Assembly (NCBI RefSeq): GCF_003205295.1
Contig: NZ_QJRP01000001.1
Location: 1 to 64,000, forward strand
Source of the DNA: Pseudomonas mosselii
GTDB lineage: Bacteria > Pseudomonadota > Gammaproteobacteria > Pseudomonadales > Pseudomonadaceae
Reading direction: 5' to 3'
DNA: 64,000 bases
Shown here: positions 1 to 8,699 of the stretch, one piece after another
Numbering within the stretch: the first letter of the stretch is position 1
How the letters are laid out: each line of letters begins with the position of its first letter
Position numbers and translations under genes: made by a program
Notes under the pieces: generated by a model
The model's input: only the letters and a program-made list of their open reading frames with translations
The model's database searches: none
Told to the model about the DNA's origin: nothing

Positions 1-104
1 AGCTCCCTGAAGGGCCGTCGAAGACTACGACGTTGATAGGTTGGGTGTGTAAGCGCTGTGAGGCGTTGAGCTAACCAATACTAATTGCCCGTGAGGCTTG
101 ACCA
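1..104 (+). rRNA. 23S ribosomal RNA, 3' end (partial)
   Basis: The window opens inside the last bases of a 23S rRNA gene. The stretch with ctaaccaatactaattgccc followed by gtgaggcttgacc is the conserved 3' end of Pseudomonas 23S rRNA. The mature 3' end is set near 104 by comparison with the E. coli end (gaggcttaacc). The rest of the gene lies to the left. The 130-base spacer to the 5S gene contains no tRNA. Confidence 0.93.
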
Positions 105-236
105 TATAACACCCAAGCAATTTGCGCTGAGGCCAAATTGTGGTGGTGAAGACGCAAGAACCGAAAGTTCGCAGCTTCACAAAATCACATATCCGAATTG
201 GCTGGAGTATCCATCTGGATGTTCTGGCAACAGAAT

Positions 237-353
237 TTCTTGACGACCATAGAGCATTGGAACCACCTGATCCCATCCCGAACTCAGCAGTGAAACGATG
301 CATCGCCGATGGTAGTGTGGGGTTTCCCCATGTGAGAGTAGGTCATCGTCAAG
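237..353 (+). rRNA. rrf: 5S ribosomal RNA
   Basis: About 117 bases with the characteristic 5S core (cacctgatcccatcccgaac, gtgaaacgatgcatcgccga, ggtttccccatgtgagagta). The 5' end (cttgacgacc) pairs with the 3' end (ggtcatcgtcaag) to form helix I, which fixes both ends to within a few bases. It is the last gene of the rRNA operon that enters from the left. Confidence 0.95.
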
Positions 354-363
354 ATTCATTTCG

Positions 364-405
364 CAAAACCCCTATCTGCGCGAGCAGGTAGGGGTTTTGT
401 CTTTT
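364..405 (+). terminator. rRNA operon terminator
   Basis: Perfect stem of caaaacccctacctgc type: aaaacccctatctg, a short gcgcgag loop, then caggtaggggtttt, followed by gtctttt. It lies 10 bases after the 5S rRNA and is a standard intrinsic terminator for the rrn operon. Confidence 0.92.
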
Positions 406-437
406 CCGCGTTTCAAAACCAACGCCACACCGCCACC

Positions 438-557
438 CCTGTGGGAGCGGCCTTGTGCCGCGAAAGGGCCGCAACGCGGCCCCGGCAATCTATGCATCAA
501 CACTGAAATCCCGGGTCTGCTACGCAGCCCTTTCGCGGCACAAGGCCGCTCCTACAA
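438..557. repeat. REP pair (inverted)
   Basis: Two P. putida-type REP units in inverted orientation. The left arm starts ctgtgggagcggccttgtgc and the right arm is its inverse, ending ggccgctcctacaag. They lie between the rRNA terminator and the 3' end of the LRR kinase gene. Confidence 0.85.
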
Positions 558-1859
558 GGACCGCACAGGGCTTTGCGCGAGTTGTGTCGCCAGTTCGTTG
601 AATGAGGGACGGGCCAGTACATCGGGTTGCTGGCAGCGTTCGGCCAGCTCCCCTAGCACGGTATCCGGCTTGTCGCAGCGCGCCAGCAGTTCCTCGACGA
701 GGATGCCGAAAGCCCTTGTTTCCAGGCGTTCGAGGGCTCGTGCCGGGAGACTGTCATCCTGTGGATGGAACGAGGCGGCGCCGAAGTCGCCCAGCAGGCA
801 CTGGCCATTGGCATCGAACAGGATGTTGTGGGCGTACAGGTCGCCGTGGTTCAAGCCGCGACTGTGCAGGTGGGCGCAGACCGAGGCAATACCGGCAACG
901 AGGTGTCGCAATGCCGGCAAGGTCAGTTCTCGTGTGTCGGGGTAACGGTCACGGGTGCAGCTATCGAGGCTGGGTGGGCCGGCCAGGTTCAACCAGTGCG
1001 CATCGATCAATTGCATCACCAGCGCCGGAAGCTGCTGCGGGTGGTCGTCGATGCGCCCGGCCAGGCGTACCAACTGGGGGTGATCACCAGCGGCGATGCA
1101 GGCGCTCATTTCTGCCAGCGGCGAACCATCGCTGGTGATCGCGCCCTTGTACAGCTTCACCGCCACCGGTGCCTCCTGGCCGTTCCAGTGCGCACGGTGG
1201 ATCACTCCGGAGGCACCACGGCCGAGCTCGTCCTCCAGGCGGATATCCTTCCAGTGAAGGGAGGGGCAATGCTCCTCCGTTAAAGGGGCGACAAAACCTG
1301 GCTGCAGGGGATTGTCGGCATAGGCCAGCCAAGCCAGGCGCGGCATGCGCAGCAGCCAGTCGGGCAGGGTATCCAGGCGATTGCTGGCCACGCGCAGCAA
1401 CTCCAGCCGCACGCAATTGGCCAGGCCTTCAGGCAGGGAGGTGAGCCGGTTGCCTGCGAGCATCAGCTTCTGTAGCTGCTGGCAATCGCCCAGGGCCTCG
1501 GGCAATTGCTCCAGTGCGTTATCTGTCAGCACCAGCGAGCGCAACGAGCCCGGCAGCGCCTGTGCGTCGACCCGGGCGATGCGGTTGTTCCTGAAACCCA
1601 CTGTCTCGAGGGCCTGGCAACGGCCAATGGCGTGAGGCAAGTGGGTGAATAGGTTGTTGGAGCAGAACAGCACCTTGAGGCGAGTCAGGCGGTGCAGGTC
1701 TTCGGGTAGTTCGCTCAGCCTGTTGCCGGAGAGGTCCAGCACCTCGAGGCTGTCGGCCAGGTCGAAGATCTCCCGAGGAAAATCGCTCAGGTCCTGGCAG
1801 AGGTTGAGGCGGGTGATGCCGCGCAGGCGGCCGGCGCGTAGGTCGTCGAGGGTGTGCAT
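552..1859 (-). CDS. Leucine-rich-repeat protein kinase
   Basis: A 435-residue cytoplasmic protein joining leucine-rich repeats to a eukaryotic-type kinase domain. Residues 35-185 carry about six LRR units of the form LxxLxLxxNxLxxLP. Residues 205-430 are kinase-like: glycine-rich loop GRGASG (213-218), VAVK with the ATP-anchoring Lys at 235, a catalytic loop HGDLYAHN around 339 (HGD in place of HRD) and DFG at 358-360. The key catalytic residues are therefore present. The ORF can be read back to 2012, but that start would collide with the divergent synthetase gene, so the Met at 1859, where the repeats begin, is preferred; its ribosome site is weak. The substrate is unknown. No signal peptide or membrane segment is seen. 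Confidence 0.85.
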   Translation of the reverse strand: MHTLDDLRAGRLRGITRLNLCQDLSDFPREIFDLADSLEVLDLSGNRLSELPEDLHRLTRLKVLFCSNNLFTHLPHAIGRCQALETVGFRNNRIARVDAQALPGSLRSLVLTDNALEQLPEALGDCQQLQKLMLAGNRLTSLPEGLANCVRLELLRVASNRLDTLPDWLLRMPRLAWLAYADNPLQPGFVAPLTEEHCPSLHWKDIRLEDELGRGASGVIHRAHWNGQEAPVAVKLYKGAITSDGSPLAEMSACIAAGDHPQLVRLAGRIDDHPQQLPALVMQLIDAHWLNLAGPPSLDSCTRDRYPDTRELTLPALRHLVAGIASVCAHLHSRGLNHGDLYAHNILFDANGQCLLGDFGAASFHPQDDSLPARALERLETRAFGILVEELLARCDKPDTVLGELAERCQQPDVLARPSFNELATQLAQSPVRSL

Positions 1860-2011
1860 AGGCTGTTCTGTCTTGATGAGCGGCCATTGTAAGCGGACAG
1901 TTGCGGCAAATCTGCATATGGGTTGCGACTTAAGTCCGATGGCGGGCGGACCGCGCCGGTCCATACTCAAGGTTCGCCCTTCAATAACAACAAGTACCGG
2001 GTTGCGAACCA

Positions 2012-3901
2012 ATGACTTATCAGCACAGCTACGCCCATTCCATCACCGACCCCGCCACCTTCTGGCAAGCCCAGGCCGAACAGCTGGCCTGGCAGCGCAA
2101 GCCTACCCTGACCCTGCAGCAGAACGCCGACGGCACCCACCGCTGGTTCGCTGATGGGCGCCTCAACAGCTGTCACCTGGCCCTCGACCACCAGATCGAG
2201 CAGGGACGCGGCGAACAGCTGGCGTTGATCTACGATTCACCCGTGACCGGCGTGCAGCAGACCTTCACCTACCACCAGCTGCGTGACGAGGTGGCGCGCC
2301 TGGCCGGGCTGCTGCGCTCTCTGGGCGTGGGCAAGGGCGACGGGGTGATCATCTATATGCCAATGGTGCCCCAGGCGGCCATGGCCATGCTCGCCTGCGC
2401 CCGCATTGGCGCGGTGCACTCGGTGGTGTTCGGCGGTTTTGCCGCCAACGAGCTCGCCCTGCGCATCGACGATGCCCGGCCGACACTGCTGCTGACGGCA
2501 TCCTGCGGCCTGGAATTCGACCGGGTGATTGAATACAAGCCCCTGGTCGATCGCGCCCTGCAGTCGGCCCGCCATCAGCCGCGGCATGTACTGGTGCTGC
2601 AGCGTCCGCAGGCGCGCGCCGAACTGCAGGACGGGCGCGACCTGGACTGGCAGCAGGCGCTGGTCGGCGCCGAGCCGGTGCCGCCGGTGGAGCTGGACGC
2701 GGGGGACCCGCTGTACATCATGTACACCTCCGGCACCACCGGCAAACCCAAGGGCATCGTGCGCGAGAACGGCGGCAACGCGGTCGCCCTGTGCTACGCC
2801 ATGCGCCATGTCTACGGCATGCGGGCGGGCGATGTGTGGTGGGGAATTTCCGACGTGGGCTGGGTGGTCGGTCATTCGCTGATCGTCTACGGGCCGCTGA
2901 TGAGTGGCTGCACCACGGTGTTCTACGAGGGCAAGCCGATCCGTACCCCGGATGCCTCGGCCTATTGGCGGGTGGTGGAGCAGTACCAGGTCAACGGTTT
3001 GTTCTGCGCGCCCACCGCCATGCGCGCGATCCGCAAGGAAGACCCCGAAGGCGAGCTGATCCGCCGCCATGACCTGGGCTCGCTGCGCCAGTTGTTCCTG
3101 GCCGGGGAGAAGCTCGATTCGAGCACCCATGAATGGCTGGAACGGGTCAGCGGCAAGCCGGTGCACGACCACTGGTGGCAGACGGAGACCGGCTGGCCGG
3201 TGACCGCGCCCTGCGTCGGCCTCGATGGCAGCGCGGCACGGCCGGGCTCGAGCAACCGCGCGGTGCCCGGTTACCACGTGCAGGTGCTGGACGACGACGG
3301 CAAGCCGCTGGGCCCCAACCAGCAGGGTGCGATCGTCATCGCCCTGCCGCTGCCGCCGGGGTGCAGCCAGACGCTGTGGGGTGACCACGAGCGCTACCTG
3401 CAGGCCTACCTGCACAGCTACCCGGGCTATTACCACACCGGTGACGGCGGCTACCTGGACGAGGACGGCTTCGTCTACATCATGGGGCGCACCGATGACG
3501 TGATCAACGTCTCCGGGCATCGGCTGTCGACTGGTGAGATGGAAGACCTGGTGGCGCGCCATCCGGCAGTGGCCGAGTGCGCGGTGATCGGCGTGCACGA
3601 CGAGATCAAGGGCCAGGTGCCGTTGGCGCTGGTGGTGCTCAAGGACGGCCAGGGCATTGGCGAGGCGCAGTTGCAGGGCGAGCTGGTGGCCAGCGTGCGC
3701 GAGCAGATCGGTGCGCTGGCCTGCTTCAACCGGGTGCGCCTGGTGAAGCGTTTGCCCAAGACCCGCTCGGGCAAGATCCTGCGGGCGGTGCTGCGCAAGA
3801 TCGCCGATGGCCAGGACTACGTGCCGCCCTCGACCTTGGACGATCCGGCGGTGCTGGCGGAGGTCGAGGGAGTACTGTCGGACCTGCCCAGGGCGAGTTG
3901 A
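2012..3901 (+). CDS. prpE: Propionyl-CoA (or acetyl-CoA) synthetase, PrpE-like
   Basis: A 629-residue AMP-forming acyl-CoA synthetase that activates short-chain acids, most likely propionate, to acyl-CoA using ATP. The N-terminal ACAS cap (residues 1-70) is followed by the AMP-binding core with the phosphate loop YTSGTTGKPKG near 240, HDHWWQTETGWP near 390, the hinge region YHTGDGGYLDEDG and the C-terminal catalytic lysine in PKTRSGKILR near 590. Size and the HWWQTETG motif fit the PrpE/Acs family. The gene stands alone, divergent from the LRR kinase, so its pathway cannot be read from neighbours. The split between propionate and acetate preference is an inference from overall resemblance to PrpE. 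Confidence 0.85.
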   Translation: MTYQHSYAHSITDPATFWQAQAEQLAWQRKPTLTLQQNADGTHRWFADGRLNSCHLALDHQIEQGRGEQLALIYDSPVTGVQQTFTYHQLRDEVARLAGLLRSLGVGKGDGVIIYMPMVPQAAMAMLACARIGAVHSVVFGGFAANELALRIDDARPTLLLTASCGLEFDRVIEYKPLVDRALQSARHQPRHVLVLQRPQARAELQDGRDLDWQQALVGAEPVPPVELDAGDPLYIMYTSGTTGKPKGIVRENGGNAVALCYAMRHVYGMRAGDVWWGISDVGWVVGHSLIVYGPLMSGCTTVFYEGKPIRTPDASAYWRVVEQYQVNGLFCAPTAMRAIRKEDPEGELIRRHDLGSLRQLFLAGEKLDSSTHEWLERVSGKPVHDHWWQTETGWPVTAPCVGLDGSAARPGSSNRAVPGYHVQVLDDDGKPLGPNQQGAIVIALPLPPGCSQTLWGDHERYLQAYLHSYPGYYHTGDGGYLDEDGFVYIMGRTDDVINVSGHRLSTGEMEDLVARHPAVAECAVIGVHDEIKGQVPLALVVLKDGQGIGEAQLQGELVASVREQIGALACFNRVRLVKRLPKTRSGKILRAVLRKIADGQDYVPPSTLDDPAVLAEVEGVLSDLPRAS

Positions 3902-3903
3902 AG

Positions 3904-3985
3904 TCATCGCGGGGCAAGCCCGCTCCCACGTAATCCGCAGGGACAGTACTTTGTATGGGAGTGGGTTTGTCGCAACGCCGTGTCA
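3904..3985. repeat. REP element, one arm degenerate
   Basis: After the synthetase stop codon, atcgcggggcaagcccgctc is a clear REP unit. It is followed about 35 bases on by a mutated inverse arm (gggagtgggtttgtcgcaac). It sits between convergent genes. Confidence 0.65.
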
Positions 3986-5056
3986 GGTCGGACCTACCTG
4001 GCGCAACTGCCCCAGCCGGCTGCGCGTACGCATCAGGTCGGCCAGCGACCCACCCAGGCTCTGCTCCAGTGGCCGCTTGGCGATCACCGTCACCTGGCGA
4101 TCCTGGTCGTACAGCACGTCCACCAGGTTGACGAAACGCTGCTGCGCCGCCAGTGAGCACTCGGCCAGGTCGTCCAGGCCCTCGATGATCCAGTGGTCGT
4201 AGCGCTCGGCCAGGGCCAGGTAGTCGATCACCGCGGTAGGCTGCTCGCACAGATCGTGGAAACTGAACACGACCTGGCGTCCTTCGCTGGCCAGTGCGCG
4301 CAACGGGCGCTGGTTGACCTCCAGTTTCAGTGGCTGCAGCGCGGGTGCCCGCAAGCGCTCGCGCTGCAGCGCATCGCCCGGCCAGACATAATGCCCCTGG
4401 GTAAACCTCTGATGCTCACGGTTTGCCGGCAGGCTGCGAAAGTCCCTGTCCCCGTCCACTTCCAGCACCTGCATGCGGCTGTTGATCAGGCGGATCACCG
4501 GCAGAAAGCGCTGGTGGTACAGCGGGTTGGGCAGCAACCCCTCGGGGGCGTAGTTGGAGGTGACCAGCAGGAACACGCCACGGGCGAACAGGGCATCGAA
4601 CAGCCGGGTGAGCAGCATGGCGTCGCCGATGTCATGGACATGGAACTCGTCGAAGCACAACACCTGGCAGTCCCCCAGCAGTGTGTCGAGCGTCGCGCCC
4701 AGGGCATCGTCCAGCGCCCGATGGCGATGCATGCCTTGGTGCAGGCGGGCAAAGAAGTCATGGAAGTGCAGGCGACACTTGGCCGCGTTCGGCACGGCCT
4801 GGAAGAAGCCATCGAGCAGCCAGCTCTTGCCGCGCCCGACCGCACCGTGCAGGTACAGGCTGCGTGCCTGGCCCGCCGCAAGCGCGGCCAGTTGCGTGGC
4901 CATCGCTGCGATCACCCGGCGTTGTCCATCACTCAGGGTGTAGCCGCGTTCTGCTGCTCGGTCCCGGAAGTAGACCGGCAGGGCGTTGTCTGCGGGTGGT
5001 TCGTGGCGCAGGCGCCGGCCGAGATGGCGCAACGGTGCGGGAATCCAGGTGGGCAA
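3983..5056 (-). CDS. zapE: ZapE/AFG1-type ATPase (first copy)
   Basis: A 357-residue AAA-like ATPase of the AFG1/ZapE family, which acts with the Z ring in division and in quality control. Walker A is GAVGRGKS near residue 71, Walker B is VLCFDEFHVHDIGDA near 135, and the sensor region VTSNYAPEGLLPNPLYHQRFLP follows. Length matches the family. The reading frame starts at a TTG (5056), with gagg about ten bases upstream; no ATG lies nearby. It is convergent with the acyl-CoA synthetase. A second, quite divergent family member is encoded at 47851-48960, and which of the two is the orthologue of E. coli ZapE cannot be decided here. This copy has the longer, more typical ZapE body. Confidence 0.88.
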   Translation of the reverse strand: MPTWIPAPLRHLGRRLRHEPPADNALPVYFRDRAAERGYTLSDGQRRVIAAMATQLAALAAGQARSLYLHGAVGRGKSWLLDGFFQAVPNAAKCRLHFHDFFARLHQGMHRHRALDDALGATLDTLLGDCQVLCFDEFHVHDIGDAMLLTRLFDALFARGVFLLVTSNYAPEGLLPNPLYHQRFLPVIRLINSRMQVLEVDGDRDFRSLPANREHQRFTQGHYVWPGDALQRERLRAPALQPLKLEVNQRPLRALASEGRQVVFSFHDLCEQPTAVIDYLALAERYDHWIIEGLDDLAECSLAAQQRFVNLVDVLYDQDRQVTVIAKRPLEQSLGGSLADLMRTRSRLGQLRQVGPT

Positions 5057-5156
5057 GTGGCAGGTTCCTCGGGATGGGGCAGGGCGCAGCTTGCGCGACG
5101 CCGGGCATTTTGACCAATCGAGAATCTGCCGGGCAAGGATCGTGAAATGCGATAGG

Positions 5157-5399
5157 TCAGGCCTTGTGCTCCAGCTGGCGCTCGATCATGTACTTGATCG
5201 CCAGGCGGCGTTCCTTGAGGTGGCGCAGGTCGTCATCCTGGAAATTGCCTGCCGAGATCGACTCGGCGGCCAGCACCTGGTTGTCGATGTCCATGTACTC
5301 GTCGAGCAGGCGGTCGAGCTGCGGGTCACGCTGGCGTCGCTGCTGGACGATCTCGCGGGGGTAGTGCAGGTCCTGGTAGAGGTCGTGGGAAACGGGCAT
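5157..5399 (-). CDS. YdcH-like small protein (DUF465)
   Basis: An 80-residue, highly charged helical protein of the YdcH/DUF465 family, with two helices and the DxxI/LKxxRLxIK pattern (HLKERRLAIKYMIE) near the C-terminus. The start at 5399 has a strong ribosome site (aaggagg, six bases upstream). Its function is not established. It lies upstream of the ZapE-type gene on the same strand, with a 100-base gap. Confidence 0.85.
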   Translation of the reverse strand: MPVSHDLYQDLHYPREIVQQRRQRDPQLDRLLDEYMDIDNQVLAAESISAGNFQDDDLRHLKERRLAIKYMIERQLEHKA

Positions 5400-5695
5400 G
5401 GTGTCCTCCTTGTGATGCGCCGACGGGGTCTATCTGATTGGAAGGGAGGAACGCGATTGTGTTGAAGCGAGGCGGGGGAATTGCGACGAATGGTTATCTT
5501 GGCCTCTAACGGGCAGAAACCCCACAAAATCGGGTCGGTACAACTAACCTGCTGTTTTTCTGCGATTTTTTTAAAAAAAAGCTTTCCACCTCGAAAAAAG
5601 ATTGTTAAAGTGCCGGCCATTCCCGAGCAGCAACATACGGAGCTGCCAGGGGTTGTCAGTGAGGCGGTGAATCAGTCACTTGCCAGATCCGATAC

Positions 5696-5770
5696 AGGGG
5701 CGTCGCCAAGCGGTAAGGCAGCAGGTTTTGATCCTGCCATGCGTTGGTTCGAATCCAGCCGCCCCTGCCA
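5696..5770 (+). tRNA. tRNA-Gln (anticodon TTG)
   Basis: A 75-base cloverleaf with encoded CCA. The acceptor stem aggggcg pairs with cgcccct. The anticodon stem gcagg/cctgc encloses loop ttttgat, giving anticodon TTG (Gln, CAA). The T arm contains ggttcgaatcc. It is a single tRNA, not part of a cluster. The approximately 295 bases upstream (5400-5695) are AT-richer than the surroundings and contain no gene that I can support. Confidence 0.96.
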
Positions 5771-5794
5771 TTTTCAAGCTTTAACCATCTCCCT

Positions 5795-5817
5795 AATCGC
5801 CTTTCGGCGATTTTTTC
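5795..5817 (+). terminator. Intrinsic terminator after tRNA-Gln
   Basis: Hairpin atcgcc-ttt-cggcgat followed by tttttt, 25 bases after the tRNA CCA end. It lies between the tRNA and the convergent hybrid kinase gene and its T-run serves the plus strand. Confidence 0.85.
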
Positions 5818-5825
5818 GTTTCTGC

Positions 5826-8210
5826 CTATCTATTTTCCAGAAGCTCGGCCAGTGCCTGGGCAAGAGCATGCTCGCTTACCGGTTTCTGAATCACCAGGCT
5901 GCCGGGCAGTTCCAGCCCCTGCAACTCGGCATACCCCGTCAGGAAGACCACGGGCAGGTCAGGGAAGCGCTGACGCGCTGCCAGCGCCAGTTGCGCACCA
6001 TTGAATTCCGGCATGGCAAAATCGGTGAGCAGCACCTCTACCTCATCGTTCAGCAGTGCCAGTGCCTGCTCGCTGCTGTGCGCCTGACGCACCTGATAGC
6101 CATGGCGCAGCAGAACGTCGCTCATCATCTCGCGTACCAGATGGTCGTCATCGACCAGCAGCACACTGCGCCTGCCGGCAGACCGCGCCGGCAGAGCCTG
6201 CGTACTTTGTTCCTGGGTTGCCGGCGCCTCCGGTTGATGCACCGCGGGCAGGTAGACACTGACCTGTGTGCCGCGCCCCGGCGCGGTATCGATGCGCACG
6301 CCGCCGCCTGACTGCTTGGCGAAGCCGAACACCTGGGCCAGTCCCAGGCCTGAGCCCTTGCCGATGTCCTTGGTGGTGAAGAAGGGCTCGAAGACCTTGG
6401 CCAGCACTTCTTCACTCATGCCGCAGCCGGTATCGCGAATCGACAGCACCACGTATTCGCCCGGATCCGGGTCTTCCGGGCGGCGAGGGCGGGCACTGAT
6501 CCGGCCGTTGCGGGTGGCCAGCGTCAGTTGACCGCCGTCGGGCATCGCGTCACGGGCATTGATCGCAAGGTTGAGGATGATCATTTCGGTCTGGGTAAGA
6601 TCGGTCAACGCCTGCCAAAGGCGGGTGTCCAGGTCCAGCCGCACCGAAATGTTGCCGCCCAGTGTGCGTCGCAACAGTTCCTCCAACCCGGACAGGGTGC
6701 GGTTGAGGTTCACCGGCACCGGTTCGAGTCGCTGCTTGCGGGAGAATGCCAGCAATTGCGCAGTCAGCTTGGCTCCGCGCTCACCGGCTTCGCGGATGTG
6801 TTGAAGGCGGGTGAGGGCCTTGTCCAGTGAGCCTTTGTCCAGGTCGCGCTGGAGAAAGCTGGCGCCGGTGAGAATGACCGTCAGCAGATTGTTGAAGTCG
6901 TGCGCCACGCCTGCGGTGAGCTGGCCGACAGCTTCCAGGCGCTGCATCTGTTGCAGCGTTGCCTCTATGCGCTCGCGTTCGGCAATCTGTTCGCGCAGGC
7001 TCTCGTTGGCCTTGGCCAGTTCCAGCGTAGCTTCGCGTTCGCAGGTTATGTCCCGGGCGACCACATACAGCAGGTTGTCATCAGGCACCACCACCCAGGA
7101 CAGCCAGCGTGGTTGGCCATTGGCATGCAGGATACGCCCGACGAAGCGGGCGCTGGTGTTACCCGAGGACAACGCGGCCAGTTCTGCGAGCAGTGCCTGC
7201 TGGTCGCTTTCGAGCACCAGATGCAGCAGCGAAGTCTGGCCCAGGCGTTCGCGGGTGAAGCCCAGGCTGGCTTCCCAGGCCGGGTTCAGGGTGACCGGCG
7301 TCAGATCCTTGTTCAGTACTGCCAGCAGGTCCTGGGACAACTCCCATGCACGGTCGCGTTCCCGGGTACGGCGCTCGACCCGCTCGCCCAGCATTTCGTT
7401 GAGCTGTTCCAGGGCGCGCGTGGCCTGGCGTTGCTGGTGAATATCCTGCAATACCCCGGAGAAGCGAACGCATCGGTTGTCGACGAACTGGGTCTGGCCG
7501 CTGGAAAGCAGCCAGCGAGGTTCCAGGCCGTTGGGCTGGGCGATACGGAACTCTGCGCGGTACAGACCGTCACTGTCCGGGCGCATGGCCTGCTCGACGG
7601 CTTCGCGGACCCTTGCCAGGTCTTCGTGGAAGATACCGGCGTAAAACACCTCGAGGGTCATTTGCGTCTCGGTGGGAAGGCCGAACAGCGTCTTGCAACG
7701 GTCATCCCACAGGAGCAGGTCCTCCTGCGGGCGGAAATCCCAGGTACCCATGCCTGCCGCGTCGATGGCGATGCGCGCCCGGGCCTCGACGTCGGCCAGT
7801 GCTTCTTCGGCGCGACGCCGACGCTGGCGCTCGTGTACCTCGGTCAAGGCCCGGTGCACTGCCTTGGGCAGCAGAGGCAGGTTCTTCTTCAGCACGTAGT
7901 CGGTGGCGCCCAGGCGGATCATCTCGACCGCATGCTCTTCGCCATAGATGCCGGAGAGGAAGATGAACGGTATGTCCGGTGCCAGGCGCTGGGCAATGGC
8001 CAGCACATCGGTGCCCGATGAGCCGGGTAGCACACAGTCGCACAGGATCAAGTCGTAGTTGTCTTCGCGCAGGGCATGCTCGACGCCGACATGGTCGAAC
8101 ACCAGCCGTGACTGGACCTGCAGCCCGCTGCGTTCCAGGCACAAGAGCGTAAGCTCCGCGTCCATCGAGCTGTCTTCGACCAGCAGCAGGCTGAGCGGTG
8201 CGCCTTGCAT
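5826..8210 (-). CDS. Hybrid sensor histidine kinase (REC-PAS-PAS-HisKA-HATPase-REC)
   Basis: A 794-residue soluble hybrid kinase. The N-terminal receiver (residues about 8-125) has the acidic pocket VEDSS and phospho-acceptor LILCDCVLPG, with KK for the conserved Lys. Two PAS regions follow (about 140-275 and 290-400). The HisKA H-box is GVAHDFNNLLTV near 435. The ATPase has N-box NLAINARDA, G1 DTGCGMS and the FTTKDIGKGSGLGL lid. A C-terminal receiver contains VLLVDDDHLV and LLTDFAMP. There are no membrane segments. The ATG at 8210 is preferred; a TTG at 8225 overlapping the stop of the upstream regulator is also possible. It is the last gene of the phytochrome operon and probably passes on the light signal. 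Confidence 0.9.
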   Translation of the reverse strand: MQGAPLSLLLVEDSSMDAELTLLCLERSGLQVQSRLVFDHVGVEHALREDNYDLILCDCVLPGSSGTDVLAIAQRLAPDIPFIFLSGIYGEEHAVEMIRLGATDYVLKKNLPLLPKAVHRALTEVHERQRRRRAEEALADVEARARIAIDAAGMGTWDFRPQEDLLLWDDRCKTLFGLPTETQMTLEVFYAGIFHEDLARVREAVEQAMRPDSDGLYRAEFRIAQPNGLEPRWLLSSGQTQFVDNRCVRFSGVLQDIHQQRQATRALEQLNEMLGERVERRTRERDRAWELSQDLLAVLNKDLTPVTLNPAWEASLGFTRERLGQTSLLHLVLESDQQALLAELAALSSGNTSARFVGRILHANGQPRWLSWVVVPDDNLLYVVARDITCEREATLELAKANESLREQIAERERIEATLQQMQRLEAVGQLTAGVAHDFNNLLTVILTGASFLQRDLDKGSLDKALTRLQHIREAGERGAKLTAQLLAFSRKQRLEPVPVNLNRTLSGLEELLRRTLGGNISVRLDLDTRLWQALTDLTQTEMIILNLAINARDAMPDGGQLTLATRNGRISARPRRPEDPDPGEYVVLSIRDTGCGMSEEVLAKVFEPFFTTKDIGKGSGLGLAQVFGFAKQSGGGVRIDTAPGRGTQVSVYLPAVHQPEAPATQEQSTQALPARSAGRRSVLLVDDDHLVREMMSDVLLRHGYQVRQAHSSEQALALLNDEVEVLLTDFAMPEFNGAQLALAARQRFPDLPVVFLTGYAELQGLELPGSLVIQKPVSEHALAQALAELLENR

Positions 8211-8221
8211 TGCCAGCTGAC

Positions 8222-8683
8222 TCAATTGTTGCCGCGCCTGTTCAGGCGCAGCGAGCCGGGCGGCGGTTCGTTGAGTACCGCCCAGAACACGCCCAGATCG
8301 GAGATGGCTGCCACGAACTCCTTGAACTCCACGGGCTTGACCACGTAGGCATTGACGCCCAGTTCATAGGCGCGCAAAAGGTCGGGTTCTTCTCGCGAGG
8401 AGGTCAGCATGACCGTCGGGATGCTGCGCAACTCGGCGGTATCGCGCACTTGCTTGAGTACTTCCAGGCCATCCACCTTGGGCAGCTTCAGATCAAGCAG
8501 CAGCACCGCCGGGTTGCCATCGTCACGCTCGGCGTAGGTGTTGCGTCGCAACAGGTAGTCCAGGGCTTCGGCGCCATCGCGCAGCACGATGACCTCATTG
8601 GCCAGTTGGCTGCGCTCCAGTGCCAGGAGGGTCAACTCCAGGTCCCTGGGGTTATCTTCGACCAGCAGGATGGGTTTGAGCAT
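8222..8683 (-). CDS. Single-domain response regulator (phytochrome-associated)
   Basis: A 153-residue stand-alone receiver with no output domain. It has LLVEDNPRD at the N-terminus, phospho-acceptor Asp in LLLDLKLPKVDG near 64, MLTSS near 92 and the switch Lys in YVVKPVEF near 116. The start at 8683 is the Met directly before the beta-1 strand. It lies 17 bases after the bacteriophytochrome and 11 bases before the hybrid kinase, all on one strand. This matches the CheY-like regulators that bacteriophytochromes phosphorylate. Confidence 0.92.
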   Translation of the reverse strand: MLKPILLVEDNPRDLELTLLALERSQLANEVIVLRDGAEALDYLLRRNTYAERDDGNPAVLLLDLKLPKVDGLEVLKQVRDTAELRSIPTVMLTSSREEPDLLRAYELGVNAYVVKPVEFKEFVAAISDLGVFWAVLNEPPPGSLRLNRRGNN

Positions 8684-8699
8684 GATAGGTGCAGACGCC

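Noticed and set aside
140..391. Short frames across the 23S-5S spacer and 5S gene
   Set aside because: They lie in rRNA operon sequence and cannot be coding.
2237..3907. A 556-codon frame opposite the acyl-CoA synthetase
   Set aside because: Shadow with His/Arg-rich low-complexity sequence; the plus-strand gene is certain.
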